A DNA stretch of 64,000 nt from Pseudoips prasinana (Eukaryota > Arthropoda > Insecta > Lepidoptera > Nolidae), in NCBI GenBank assembly GCA_951640165.1, contig OX621247.1, positions 31,098,001-31,162,000 on the forward strand. Direction: 5' to 3'. This document shows, in pieces, positions 21,705-32,559 of this stretch. The position numbers and the translations under genes are program-made. Numbering within the stretch: the first letter of the stretch is position 1; each line of letters starts with the position of its first letter. The notes below the pieces were generated by a model. It did not search any database, was not told where the DNA came from, and saw only the letters and a list, made by a program, of their open reading frames with translations.

Positions 21705-21962
21705 TAATAATGATATTTTGGGACAATGTCACACAGATCATCCTAGCCCCGAACTAAGCAAAGCTTGTACTATGGGTACCAGGCGACGATATACATACTT
21801 ATATAGATAGATAAATACTTAAATACCTACATAGAAAAGATCCATGACTCAGAAACAAATATTCGTGCTCATCACACAAATATTTGCACTTACCGGGATT
21901 CGAACCTAGGACCACCAGCTTCGTAGACAGGAGCACTACCAACTAGGCTACGGTGACCGTCA
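21705..21962 (-). mobile_element. SINE B, minus
   Basis: GGGACAATGTCACACAGATC through CTTACCGGGATTCGAACCTA to CAACTAGGCTACGGTGACCG. A third near-complete copy on the same strand. Confidence 0.8.
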
Positions 21963-22097
21963 AATGTTGTGTATATGATCATGTTTCTTCTTTTCGTACT
22001 CAACTTCAGTGGTTACTTATTCGTCAACGTTGTTCCTTACGAGCTTTGACTACTCTTTATTCAATTCTTGATTATCCTTCGTCTCCTTCTTATTTAA

Positions 22098-22150
22098 CAC
22101 TAGCTGTGCCCGCGGTTTTACCCGCGTTAATGTTTATAAATTATAGTATA
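22098..22150 (+). repeat. ACTAGCTGTGCC repeat, 5' fragment
   Basis: ACTAGCTGTGCCCGCGGTTT and TACCCGCGTTAATGTTTATA only. Confidence 0.6.
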
Positions 22151-22255
22151 GATGATGATGATATGATGGTCTTGTTATCTCTGCACCACCTTAAAGTTAA
22201 CTGGGAGAAAATGCCTTAAGCCTTAAGTCCGACTTTGTACTTATGAGCATATGGT

Positions 22256-22858
22256 TTCAAAAAAAAACCGGCCAAGTGCGAGTCGGACTCGCACATGAAG
22301 GGTTCCGTAGCAGCAAGTATTTTAGTTGATTAAATGAAAGCAAATTGCGGTTTACGATTTATGACGTATTAAAAAAAACTACTTGCTAGATCTCGTTCAA
22401 ACCAATTTTTTACTTTGCATGGTAATGTACATCATATATTTTTTTTAGTTTTATCATTCTCTTATTTTAGAAGTTACAGGGGGGGAGGGGGGACACTCAT
22501 TTTACCACTTTGGGAGTGTCTCTCGCGCAAACTATTCAGTTTAGAAAAAAATTATATCAGAAACCTCAATATCATTTTTGAAGACCTATCCATAAACAAC
22601 CCACATGTATGGGCACGAAAAAAATATTGTGAGTTGCAGTTCTATGTATAGGGACCCCCCAAAATTATTATTCTTTTGCTATTTTTGTGTAAAAATCTTA
22701 ATGCGGTTCACCGAATACATATATTTACCAAGTTTCACCAGTACAGCTCTTATAGTTTCGGAAAAAAGTGGCTGTGACATACGGACAGACAGACAGACAG
22801 ACATGACGAATCTATAAGGGTTCCGTTTTTTGCCATTTGGCTACGGAACCCTAAAAAG
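22256..22858 (+). mobile_element. GGTTCCGTA/CTTGGCCGG element, most complete copy
   Basis: From AAAAAAACCGGCCAAGTGCG to TTTGGCTACGGAACCCTAAA, about 600 bp. GAAGGGTTCCGTAGC near the start and GGTTCCGTTTTTTGCC near the end are partly palindromic. It has no long ORF, so it is non-autonomous. Class not certain. Confidence 0.8.
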
Positions 22859-22859
22859 T

Positions 22860-23188
22860 ACTGTAATGCAATAAAATGCTGAGATGACTCCTTTAACAGA
22901 TCTAAAGGGACACATAATTCAAAGCTTCCAAAATGCTACCGATTATCTTATCCATTACCGAATTATTGTAGGCAAAACTACCCCTTTATATTTTCACTCG
23001 TATCTTTGAAACGATATTTTCGGATATTTCTTTATTTCCGTGAAGGGTTTTGCAAACTATTTTGCTGTGTGCGTAAAATCATTCACTTTCATCCATAAAC
23101 CGGCGCTGACGACAACAATGTGAAATAAAATTACTTTTTAAATTGGAATTTGGGCTCTATCAGGCACATGACAAAGAAATTTATATTA
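22860..23188. other. Unassigned sequence
   Basis: No gene or shared repeat recognised. Confidence 0.3.
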
Positions 23189-23467
23189 TACTAGCTGTGT
23201 CCCGCGGTTTTACCCGCGTTAAACTTTATAAATATCACAGCTCCTCCACCGTAGGTGATAGCGTGATAATGTGTAGTCTATATGTTGACCCGACCTCTTA
23301 GTAATATTCATGCAAAATTTGAAGTAAACCCATGCAGTACTTTTTGAGTTTAGTCTGGACATACATACAGACAAACAGACAAAAATTCTAAAAACTATTT
23401 TGGCTTCGATATCGAATGTAGATCACGCCCCAAGTATCCTTTTAAAAAATATTCAATGTACAGTTTT
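23189..23467 (+). repeat. ACTAGCTGTGTCC repeat, long variant
   Basis: Begins TACTAGCTGTGTCCCGCGGT. It shares TTGACCCGACCTCTTAGTA and CATGCAGTACTTTTTGAG with 15194-15490. Confidence 0.65.
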
Positions 23468-23785
23468 GACATCCTACGATTTTATTATATGTATAGAAGA
23501 TAGATGTATTATATCATACTAGCTATGCCCCACGGTTTCTCCCGTGTTAAAGTACTGGCGTAAAAGAGTAACAAACATACAATCTATACTCACAAATTTT
23601 CGCATTTATAATATTAGTAGGATGTGTACCTCTAGCGGTTTTGGCAGTGCACGCCGGAATAGCTCGCAGGTGATAGATTTTTTCATATTTACTTGACACT
23701 TATCGTCATATATTAGACAAATTGTAGCCTATGTGTTATTCTGATGTATAAGCTATATTATTGTAAAGTTTCATTAAAATCCCTT

Positions 23786-24030
23786 CAGGGGCTCTACCGG
23801 CTAAGTCGCCGAACATTGATTTCTTAAATGGCGTTCAAATAAATAAAAGTTAAAAATTACTTAATCAATAGTTAAATCGGCTTCAACTTTAACAATCGAT
23901 TCCGGATCATGATTGACGTCACATGTGGTCATGGAAGCCGATTTAACGATTGATGAAATAATTTTTAACCTTTATTTAATTGAACCCCATTCACGAAAAA
24001 GATGTTCGGCGACTTAGCCGGTAGAGCCAG
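23786..24030. mobile_element. CAG-site MITE, copy 2
   Basis: CAGGGGCTCTACCGGCTAAG to CTTAGCCGGTAGAGCC. Its right edge has been cut by the junction of the tandem duplication. Confidence 0.85.
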
Positions 24031-24371
24031 GGACATCCTACGATTTTATTATATGTATAGATAGATGTATATATCATACTAGCTATGCCCCGCGGTTTCT
24101 CCCGCGCTAAAGTAGTTTTGGCGTAAAAGAGTAACAAACATACAATCTATACTCACAAACTTTCGTATTTATAATATTAGTAGGATGTGTACCTCTAGCG
24201 GTTTTGGCAGTGCACGCCGGAATAGCTCGCAGGTGATAGATTTTTTCCTACTAACACTGACACTGACACTTCATCATATATTAGACAATTCACACAATAT
24301 CTTTATAAATTGTGGCCTATGTTGTTCTGATGTATAAACTATAATATTGTAAAGTTTCATAAAAATCCCTT

Positions 24372-24618
24372 CAGGGGCTCTACCGGCTAAGTTGCCGAAC
24401 ATTGATCTCTTAAATGACGTTCAAATAAATAAAGGTTAAAAATGACTTAATCAATCGTTAAATCGGCTTCAACTTTAACAATCGATTCCGGATCATTTAT
24501 GACGTCACATGTGGTCATGGAAGCCGATTTAACGATTGATGAAATAATTTTTAACCTTTATTTAATTGAACCCCATTCACGAAAACGATGTTCGGCGACT
24601 TAGCCGGTAAAGCCCCAG
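24372..24618. mobile_element. CAG-site MITE, copy 3
   Basis: CAGGGGCTCTACCGGCTAAG to TAGCCGGTAAAGCCCCAG, with CAG directly repeated on both sides. The flanks read CCCTT on the left and TAGTTTTTACG on the right. Confidence 0.85.
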
Positions 24619-24696
24619 TAGTTTTTACGTGAAAGAGTAACAAACATCCATCCATACTTACAAATTTTCGCGTTTATAATATTAGTAGGGATACTG

Positions 24697-25215
24697 GCCT
24701 CGGACTCGGACTCGTGGTTAATGACGTAGTTGGTTCGATTCCTACCCAGTTCTTCTGTTACACCCAGACGAGCGTAATCTATCTATAAAATGTATGTATT
24801 TAAGGGGCCTTTTACAGTCCACTAGCGCCGCCAATCGAAAAAATGTCATAACATATGTTCTATTATTACTGTGAAAAAGGCAATAACGTAATTGTCTTTT
24901 TCAACACTTGAAATATAGCTGTTTAGCTAAATCGTGCATTCAAAACATAAACGGCCGTTTTTGTTACAGATGCACGATTTAGCGAAACAGCTATATTTCA
25001 AGTGTTGACAATGTGTTATAAAATTACGTTATTGCCTTTTCTACAGTAATAATAGACCACATTTTGTATTTTTGATTCTATTTACGAGTTATGACATTTT
25101 TTCGATTGGCGGCGCTAGTGGACTGTAAGAGGCCTTTTAAAAATATGTACCTAAGTATGTTATCAGGTGTTTCTGGTTGCCACAGTACAGGCTCCGTACA
25201 GGTAGCACAACAGTT
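24697..25215 (+). mobile_element. SINE A-like copy split by a MITE
   Basis: The head GACTCGTGGTTAATGACG and GGTTCGATTCCTACCCAG are followed, after the MITE, by ATATGTACCTAAGTATGTTA and GTTGCCACAGTACAGGCTC. These are in the normal order of the SINE body. Confidence 0.65.
24804..25134. mobile_element. Long-armed MITE inside a SINE
   Basis: GGGGCCTTTTACAGTCCACT and AGCGCCGCCAATCGAAAAAA mirror TTTTTTCGATTGGCGGCGCT and AGTGGACTGTAAGAGGCC. Inner arms (CAACACTTGAAATATAGCTG) also pair. TTTAA lies on the left and TTTTAA on the right, so the target duplication may be TTAA. Confidence 0.85.
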
Positions 25216-25290
25216 CAGCCCGGTCTTTAGTTGGGTGACCGCCAAAGTGGTTTAATTTCTGAGCGTCCACTCAGAAGTTAAACTACTTGT
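25190..25290 (+). repeat. GGGTGACCGCCAAAGTGG repeat
   Basis: CTTTAGTTGGGTGACCGCCA and TTTCTGAGCGTCC match 16290-16440. The copy is short. Confidence 0.55.
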
Positions 25291-25500
25291 TTCGTGGTGA
25301 TGGCATAGAATATCATCACCCCATTTCATCCCGTGGGGGACGTAGAAATCGACCGAGGCAATATCTACCAGAGAACGGGCAGCAACGTTTTTCTGTGACC
25401 TATGACCATCAAACTGCGATCACCAACCGTCTGCCAAGCGTGACAATTATGGAGGCTTTTGTCCAACAGTGGACGTACTTTGGCTGACATGATGATGTGT
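25290..25500 (+). repeat. RTE-type SINE/tail
   Basis: ATCATCACCCCATTTCATCC to CCAACAGTGGACGTACTTTG. An open frame ending EAFVQQWTYFG resembles the C-terminus of RTE-type reverse transcriptases. Confidence 0.7.
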
Positions 25501-25594
25501 ATGTGTAGGTGTATCCACAAACGCAGGTACACCCTCACTCTCAATCCCATAAGACAGTTATCCGGTCCGACCGGAAAGAGATCAGGCGCAGGAC

Positions 25595-26085
25595 TAGTGT
25601 TGAAAATGACTAAAGTGACTTAATTAGACTGACTGTCATTTACGGTCATATTGGTCAAAAATGGTCATTAAGTGTCAAAAATGGTCATTTTCAGTCAATT
25701 TGATTTAAGTATAGTAGATATTATAGTACCTTTTAAGTTTTTGTCGTTGATAAAAGTTTTTATGTTGTGTTGGTTTTTATGACTTATAGTGTTAATCATT
25801 TTATATTTCTAAACATGCGTGCATTTAATACAGAATGGCGACGTCGCATCGCGTCGCGCATGGACTTTGATGTCGTCTTATCCTCTCATGATATAATACA
25901 AAATAAAACGTTGCTTCATTTTAACTTCAAATAAATTGGGTACCTAAATAAATAAATAATTGGGTGGTAGTCGAGAATAGACAATAATATTAGGAGTCAA
26001 AATGACTGAATTTGACAGTAAATGACCGGTCATTTAAGGTTTATGACAATTGTGACTAGTCAATTAATTTCCTGAAAAAACCTCG
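25595..26085. repeat. Possible MITE rich in GGTCATT/AATGACC
   Basis: GTGTTGAAAATGACTAAAGT at the left, with several GGTCAAAAATGGTCATT words. AAATGACCGGTCATTTAAGG lies at the right. The ends are only loosely complementary. Confidence 0.35.
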
Positions 26086-26371
26086 GGACCTCATCAAGTG
26101 AGATTAAACAAGCTACCGCTAAACCAAAGAGGCAATATTGAGTGTAATACCTAAAGGTGATATCAGACGGTACACTCGGCTAAATCTTCACTCAAGTGAA
26201 AATTCATTTTTTTTATTTATTCCACGTTCACACGAAACAATCAAAGCCAGTGACATAGAAATTAACGTTTCCGTCTTTATTATAACATAAAGTTCAATTG
26301 ACTTGCTTAACTTATGACCAGATTACCACCATTTACTGTTGGAATACGAAGGCTTCAGGCGTAGGTGCTAA

Positions 26372-26625
26372 TAATAATAATATCTGGGGACAATGTCACA
26401 CAGATCATCCTAGCCCCAAACTAAGCAAAGCTTGTACTATGGGTACCAGGCGACGATATACATACTTATATAGATATATAAATACTTAAATACATAAAAA
26501 ACATCCATGACTCAGAAACAAATATTCGTGCTCATCACACAAATATTTGCACTTAACGGGATTCGTACCCAGGACCACCAGCTTCGTAGGCAGAAGCACT
26601 ACCAACTAGGCTACGGTGACCGTCA
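26372..26625 (-). mobile_element. SINE B, minus
   Basis: ATATCTGGGGACAATGTCAC to CAACTAGGCTACGGTGACCG. It has a change in the B box (GGGATTCGTACCC). Confidence 0.8.
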
Positions 26626-26694
26626 ACAAATGTATCAGTTGATCATAAAAGATAAGGATCAATTGATATATTATTGGATTCTAAAACAAGGATA

Positions 26695-26790
26695 GACTGG
26701 CCTGTGCTTCGATTCCCACCCAGGATAAACTTTAGTGTGATGAGCACGATTATTGGTGCTATGTCACAGACACAGAAAGTAATTTATCTA
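26695..26790 (+). repeat. SINE-like fragment
   Basis: TGTGCTTCGATTCCCACCCA and GTGATGAGCACGATTATTGG recall parts of SINEs A and B. It is followed by GACGCCCCGCGGTTTTAAGC, a fragment of the ACTAGCTGTGCC family. Confidence 0.4.
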
Positions 26791-26839
26791 TAATAAGCGA
26801 CGCCCCGCGGTTTTAAGCGCGTTAAAATTTATAAATGGT

Positions 26840-27005
26840 CTCCTACGTACTATGCGGCTAGCCGTAATGCGGCCAGCCGTGCGGCTGACCGTACTCAGAT
26901 ATTTGTACGAGAAAGTAGTTTTTATTCGCACTGTGATGCGGCAGCCGGTCAGCAAAAATGTTTGCTGACGGCTGACCGCATTCCGGCTAGCCGGAATATG
27001 ATATT
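26840..27005. repeat. GC-rich self-complementary block
   Basis: ATGCGGCTAGCCGTAATGCG and GCGGCTGACCG on the left face GCTGACGGCTGACCGCATT and CGGCTAGCCGGAAT on the right. It is probably a small foldback element. Confidence 0.5.
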
Positions 27006-27009
27006 CGGA

Positions 27010-27235
27010 TATACTCGTATTAGCTATATCTATACATATAATAAAATCGTAGGAAAGTCAAAACTGTACATTGAATATTTTTTTAAAGGATACTTGTGGC
27101 GTGATCTACAATCGATATCGAAACCAAAAATATAGTTTTTAGAATTTTTGTCTGTTTGTCCGGGCTAAACTCAAAAAGCAGTGCATGGTTTAACTTCAAA
27201 TTTTGCATTAATATTACTTAGAGGTCGGGTCAACC
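27010..27235 (-). repeat. ACTAGCTGTGCC long variant, 3' part, minus
   Basis: ACATATAATAAAATCGTAGG and AGAGGTCGGGTCAACC are the reverse of 15300-15490. Confidence 0.6.
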
Positions 27236-27239
27236 TAAT

Positions 27240-28195
27240 CTAATGGGAGTTACCTTTGTGATTAATGCATCGTTGATTATTATTTTACTTTAGTTGACTT
27301 ACTGACTTTACTTAAGGACAATTGATGACATCGGGTAATTTTTTTAAATAACAGTAGCAAAGTAGTCTTTAGTTTATTTCATAAATAGGTTATTTATAGG
27401 TTAGGTTTTCTTTAATTTATATTGCTTATTACTTTTGGAAGTTATATTTTTTAGATTTAGCTAGAAATAAGTAGTTATATTGGTTATCATTCAAAATTGT
27501 CGCGGACGAAGTCGCGGGCACCAGCTAGTATACATATATTACTACAATATTACGTCAAAATCCGTTCGGTATTTTTTGCGTAAAAGAGTAACAAACATCC
27601 ATAGTAATCCATAAATATTTACATCCATACTCACAAACTTTCACATTTATAATATATTATTTGGATTAGAATTGTAGGATATGTATGTTATTAAAATGGG
27701 CTCTGCCTAGTTTGGGATCAGATGGTAACGTGATGTCCCAAGATATTTTTTATATTTAATGAGGCTGATAAACTAACAAGGTTTTGAATCTAAAACCCTA
27801 CCTACTCTGCTGCTGCTAGACCAACATGGCAGTCTTAAAAAAATCCTAATACAATAGCAGCCAGCTAATCCCTCAAAGATAAAAGGGTTGTCAAACACGC
27901 CTTACAAACATAATATATGTAGGTATGTTTATAAATATGAGTCTTCTTTGTGAATAAACAATAAAATGAAGCCCTTACATAATTCAATCAAGTAATCTAT
28001 GATACGTCATACAGAACCTCTGTATTAAATTTTCTTGGAAAGTTATTGCTTTACATAGAATTGTTTACTTGTAATGTAGAAGCTATTATCAGAAGAAAAT
28101 GTAGGATTTTCATTTTACTTAGCATATAAAAGCGAATCAATACATCACAGTTAAGAAAAAGAGACGGATATAAATCTATAATATATATAAAAAAT
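27240..28195. other. Mostly unassigned
   Basis: A repeat edge AGTCGCGGGCACCAGCTAGT lies at about 27510-27532. The SINE A tail GTTTGGGATCAGATGG is at about 27710. The rest is AT-rich. Confidence 0.35.
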
Positions 28196-28199
28196 AAAA

Positions 28200-28400
28200 A
28201 AGAGGTTTCCGTTCACGGACACTTTATAAATACGTTTGTAAATAGTCAGTTGTAGTACTCAGTAGTAATGTGTTTGTAGTATATTAACTATACGTAATAA
28301 TTTTTTGGCCCCTGTAAACATTTAGATCTACGGTTTATATCGAATAATTTAGATTTGACACCTATTTTATGATAGTAATGATTAATAAAATAAATAAAAT
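28200..28400 (-). repeat. Repeat H 3' end, minus, divergent
   Basis: TTCACGGACACTTTATAAA and GTTTGTAAATAGTCAGTTG are reverse of the 17090-17140 end. Confidence 0.45.
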
Positions 28401-28542
28401 CTATTTATTTTGGATTTGTATCCATATTTTGTTAGTGAAAATATAACCTTGTACACTAGTGTTGGTAAAATTCGCTTTTAAATAGAATAAATAAAATAAA
28501 AACAATTTTTAAATACTATAAATTAAAAACAATTTTTGAACA

Positions 28543-29335
28543 TGTTTACCGTACCGAGTTCGATATAATATATACAACTCTATTATAAAACCGCATCTAG
28601 AATATTTGATTGAAATTTGGGGCACCGCTGCAAAAACAAATTTAGAACCACTTCAACGATCACAAAATAAATAAATTAAAACTTTGTTTAATTATGATTT
28701 CCTTACACCTACTAATATATTATATAAAAAAACTAAATTAACAAATATAACTCAAACATATATATATAAAACTTGTATCTTAATAAGAAAAATACTAAAT
28801 AAAGATATACATACTCAAATAACATTCACAAAAAAACAACAGATACAAAAAATTAGACTAAGACGAGCAAGCAACCTTTGCCTCTCACAGCCAAGAACTA
28901 ATTATGGCAAAAAAAATATAATGTACGAAGGTGCGAAATTATATAACCAATTACCGAAAAATATCAAAGAAGCAAAATCTATGCCAACCTTTAAAAAATA
29001 CTCGAAATACTATTTAACATCTAATCTGAGCGCACCTTAGTTTCCATGTCGCTTCTAGCTACGCCCTATCTGTGTAACGTGTCCGTCTTAGCACTGTTTG
29101 CTTCTTGTTTTTATACAAATACCCTTATATTGCATTTTGTTAATCTCGGAACCAATTATCTAAAGTTGTAATTGAATGAGTTGTAATTGAACGTTTTAAA
29201 TGAAATTATTCGAGATCATAGTATATGTACGCCTAGGATAAGATGATTATTTGTTTGTATGTTTTTTTTTAAAACGTTCTCATGTAAGTGAATTACTGTA
29301 AATTCTTATGAGAAAATAAATATATCTCAAACCTT
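28543..29335 (+). mobile_element. 5'-truncated Jockey/CR1-type LINE
   Basis: It carries the RT C-terminus and a 3' UTR ending AATAAATATATCTCAAACC. The 5' part is missing. Confidence 0.65.
28684..29040 (+). pseudogene. LINE RT C-terminal fragment
   Basis: 118 codons: FNYDFLTPTNILYKKTKLTN near the start, then RLRRASNLCLSQPRTNYGKK and EGAKLYNQLPKNIKEAKSM, ending FKKYSKYYL. Upstream, after a stop at 28675, the frame reads HLEYLIEIWGTAAKTNLEPL QRSQNK in two pieces, the usual sequence before this region in Jockey/CR1-type polymerases. The frame is Lys/Asn/Ile-rich because of AT bias. No catalytic domain is present, so it is a relic. Confidence 0.7.
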
Positions 29336-29384
29336 AAACCTTATTACAGTTTTTAAATACAATAAATTAAATGACAGCCAAAAA

Positions 29385-29620
29385 GAATATCGCCACCCCA
29401 TCTCTTCCCTGGGGGGCGTAGAAGTCAGCCCGAAGGACTATATACCAGAAAATGGGCAGCAGCGTTTCTCTGAGTACTATGACCATCATATTGCGATCGC
29501 CAACCCGTCTGCCACGCGTGGCGATTATGGCAAAACCCCCAAAACTGAGATCTTTGGGGAAGGCCTTTGTTCACCAGTGGACGTCTTTTGGCCGATACGA
29601 TCATGATGATAATGAATATA
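29385..29620 (+). repeat. RTE-type SINE/tail
   Basis: ATCGCCACCCCATCTCTTCC to TTCACCAGTGGACGTCTTTT. Confidence 0.7.
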
Positions 29621-29769
29621 ATACTAACTTTTAAAAACAATAAATGATAACTGGGTGTGGTCGTCCGATCCCTAAAGGCTGTTTACTTGACTACATGAAG
29701 TAGTATCAGTAGACCATCATCATCAATAAGACCACCCATTGTACATTATATTCAATGTTTCATTGTAAA

Positions 29770-29819
29770 ATTTTATTTTATTAGTTACTTAGTAAGCTAA
29801 GTAACTAATAAAATAAAAT
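29770..29819. repeat. Perfect 23-bp hairpin between two LINE tails
   Basis: Arms 29770-29792 and 29797-29819 (inner part TTAGTTACTTAG/CTAAGTAACTAA) with loop TAAG. It is flanked by a plus-strand LINE tail (AAGACCACCCATTGTACATT) and a minus-strand one (CACTTTATTGTACAC). Confidence 0.7.
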
Positions 29820-29899
29820 ACACTTTATTGTACACAAAAACAGTTCAGTTTCAGTTATCAAAGTGGTAATTTAAATTGTCGATATTTATAGTTGTATAA

Positions 29900-30620
29900 G
29901 TAGAAGATAAAAATATTAAATTATTATTAAGGTGGTCTTCCACAATACTTTATTTTTAGATAAAATATTTATTTTGATAACAAAACGTATTTAATGACAT
30001 TATCTTGTCGGTATTAATATTCAGTTTATTTTTGTTTTTAAGTAATATTTTACGGAAATATTTTCTCTGGTTATAATATAATCAGAAGGTTGACAATGGC
30101 TAGTTTTTTGTCGTTAGTCACTTCCTGTAAAGTTATGTAATTTTTTTAGGCACGTTTTAAATGCCAAATGATTTCTTTGCGACTATGCTAAATCGTGTTT
30201 AACAGATTTTTTATAATTTTAAAATCATTTCTTTTAATCTTTTGGATTTTGTTGGTGTGGTGGTTTTGCTTTTTATATCTACATCATAACATACAAAGTT
30301 GTGTTTACTTTTTGGTTTAACTAACTATGCGCTGATATTTTGCAATAGAGCGAGAAATTGAGATGAGAATCCAGCTGCTTACAGCGACCTTTACAAGATC
30401 ATTAGTCTATATTGTAGAGGGCTTTCCCACGCTGCATCTTCGGGTCCGTGGTCCGGTTTACATATGAAATAAATATGTTTAGGGACAAAACGAAACATGA
30501 AATTGGGCATAGTTGTGACAAGTGTATATTCTATATTAATCTTCGTCTAGTTTTAAAATCTAGGTGGGATGAGGAACGAATATTTTAAAAACGAACTAAT
30601 ATAAAAATGTTTTCCATCAA
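29900..30620. other. Intron or upstream sequence before exon A
   Basis: Mostly unique AT-rich sequence. An RTE-type fragment (TTACAAGATCATTAGTC) is at about 30375-30455. Confidence 0.35.
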
Positions 30621-30624
30621 CCAG

Positions 30625-30970
30625 GTTCGACCGTCCTAGCTCAAGCACGGGACTACAGGACCCAAGGCCTGGATTTACTCCGCCTCCTCGATGAGAACCC
30701 ATGGATGGGACACGGCTCCCACAACCGTTGGGACCAAACGCCTCGCATTGAAGCCGATCTTGGTTTAGAACCTCAGCTTCCACCCAATGAACCCCGGCTA
30801 TCGTCCAGTGGATTGAAACCACGGCTACAAATGCCTAATGGCTTTGAACCGCGAATTCAAATACCAAGTGGACTAGATATGAGGATTCCTCAAGTTCTTA
30901 CTGGGTTAGGACCTCGACTGGCGCAAATACGGGACAATGATGACAAGAATGATCTGGAAGACGATATAAG
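30625..30970 (+). CDS. Candidate internal exon A of an unrecognised host gene
   Basis: An open segment preceded by a pyrimidine-containing acceptor (ATCAACCAG) and followed by a strong donor (ATAAG then GTACGT). The reading frame enters with two bases of a codon and leaves with two (AG). It encodes about 115 residues with no stop and has more GC than its surroundings. The text includes LLRLLDENPWMG, then a proline-rich stretch in which a block of roughly 10 residues recurs: GLEPQL, GLKPRLQ, GFEPRIQ, GLDMRIP, GLGPRLA. It ends in an acidic run (DNDDKNDLEDD). There is no Met start or signal peptide, so it is internal. I do not recognise a family. Its exit phase does not fit exon B directly, so either a further exon (length 2 modulo 3) lies between them or this exon belongs to another transcript. 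Confidence 0.6.
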
Positions 30971-31390
30971 GTACGTACTATTTTGACTCGTTTTAACGAT
31001 ATTAACGATAATGTTCACATTCAAATAAAGTTGAAAATGGCGTAACATTTGATAATATGGGTTAGTGGCAGGCTTAATAATAATAATTACATAACTATAA
31101 TGAGATAGCAAACTATAAAATACAAATCTACTATAAAATATCCAGGACCAGCTCAAACACAGCGATACTTAGCCGGTCTATAATTGTAAGTCTTCTATTA
31201 AACTATTCAGGTACCCGCTCAAACACATTAAATTTTGCTGATAATAAACTCGGTCCGCCTGTTTAGTAGTAGTGCATTACCGTGCCATAACATGAGATAA
31301 TTTCCCGGCGAGTGCAGTATGAGTACTATACAGCTTACTAATACCTAGAAAAAGTATGAGGAAAATTATATTCCCTTATATAATTAGCAT
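30971..31390. other. Intron start, no feature
   Basis: Follows the GTACGT donor of exon A. No repeat matched. Confidence 0.3.
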
Positions 31391-31394
31391 GCAA

Positions 31395-31530
31395 TGACAA
31401 AGGCCTCTCCCAAAGATCTATACAATTGCCGGTATTGCGTTATTCACATCCAACGGTTTCCAACAACCCGCACAAGATCATCGGTCCATCTTGTAGAGGA
31501 CTTGCCCACGCTGAGTCCTCCGATTCGAAA
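31395..31530 (-). repeat. RTE-type tail, minus
   Basis: CAAAGGCCTCTCCCAAAGAT, CAATTGCCGGTATTGCG and CTTGCCCACGCTGAGTCC. Confidence 0.6.
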
Positions 31531-31889
31531 GTATATAAGGAAATATAATTCCTGTTTTTCCTAATTCTTTGACATTACTTTGTTTATTAAAACAACGTAA
31601 TGTCACAATAAAAGAAATACAATTGAATTGCGATATACACGAGAGAACCGGGAAAGGATATATATAATCAATTATTCTGTTATACCTGGAGCAATTCCAA
31701 AAGTTTGTTTTTGCGATACACTCAAATCAATTATTCCGCTACTTGATTTAATTATATAATATGAGAACAAAGGTTATTAAATTTAGACTGACTCGTCCAA
31801 GAGTTGTCATAAAAATATAACATTAGGTATATTATAGCAAAAATTGGACTGTGTACTGAACTGTACTTTCATTATTTTATTTATTAATA

Positions 31890-32115
31890 TCCTGGGACAT
31901 TACATTACATTCACTCACGGCAATCTGATCCCAAATTAGGCAGAGATTGTACTGTGGAAACTTGTGTTACTATGGAAACCAGATAACTGATATACTACTT
32001 TTCTTTTGTAAATACCTCAGAGCATTAAATACTATTTTAGATATAAATACATATAATATTTTAGGTAAATACATACTAATATAGATAATTACACCCAGAC
32101 TATTTAATTAATACC
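31890..32115 (-). mobile_element. SINE A, minus, headless
   Basis: TATCCTGGGACATTACATTA through GAAACCAGATAACTGATAT to ATTACACCCAGAC. The tRNA-like head is missing. Confidence 0.65.
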
Positions 32116-32184
32116 TCATAGTGACTTCAATGTTGTAGTAAATCTATACAAATAAATAAAATTGAAATGTCTGTTTGTAATATT

Positions 32185-32462
32185 GAAATAACCGGTTTTT
32201 ACTACATTAATATGAATATATTACGGTATATACACCAAAATGAAATTTTTTACAATTTTTGTCTGTCTGTCTGTCTGTTTGTTCCGGCTAATCTCTGAAA
32301 TGGCTGGATCGATTTTGACGGGACTTTTATTGGCAGGTAGCTGATGTAATAAGGAGTAACTTAGGCTACTTTTATTTTAGAAAAAGTCTTAAATTTTACA
32401 AGAAAAACGAAATAAACATAAAATAATTAACACGCGGACGAAGTCGCGGGCACAGCTAGTTA
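32185..32462 (-). repeat. TAGCTGTGCCCGCGACTTCG repeat, minus
   Basis: Ends CGGACGAAGTCGCGGGCACA and GCTAGT, with a CTGTCTGTCTGTCTG tract inside. It is related to the ACTAGCTGTGCC family. Confidence 0.6.
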
Positions 32463-32559
32463 TTTATAAAACTATAAATATTGATAATTAATCTTTCAAC
32501 TTTTAAATAAATATTCGGAACAGAACTTAAATAGACTAAACTAAACTATTTGACTGGCC

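Larger units (their letters stand above)
23468..24618 (+). repeat. Tandem duplication, two 564-bp units
   Basis: Units start at 23468 and 24032 with GACATCCTACGATTTTATT. Each holds TACTAGCTATGCCCC, GCGGTTTTGGCAGTGCACG and one CAG-site MITE at the same place. The units differ by small indels. The rest of the original repeat (TAGTTTTTACGTGAAAGAG to ATATTAGTAGGG) follows only the second unit, at 24619-24690. Confidence 0.85.

Noticed and set aside
30553..30822. A minus ORF opposite exon A
   Set aside because: It is the shadow of the plus-strand exon, which has the splice sites.
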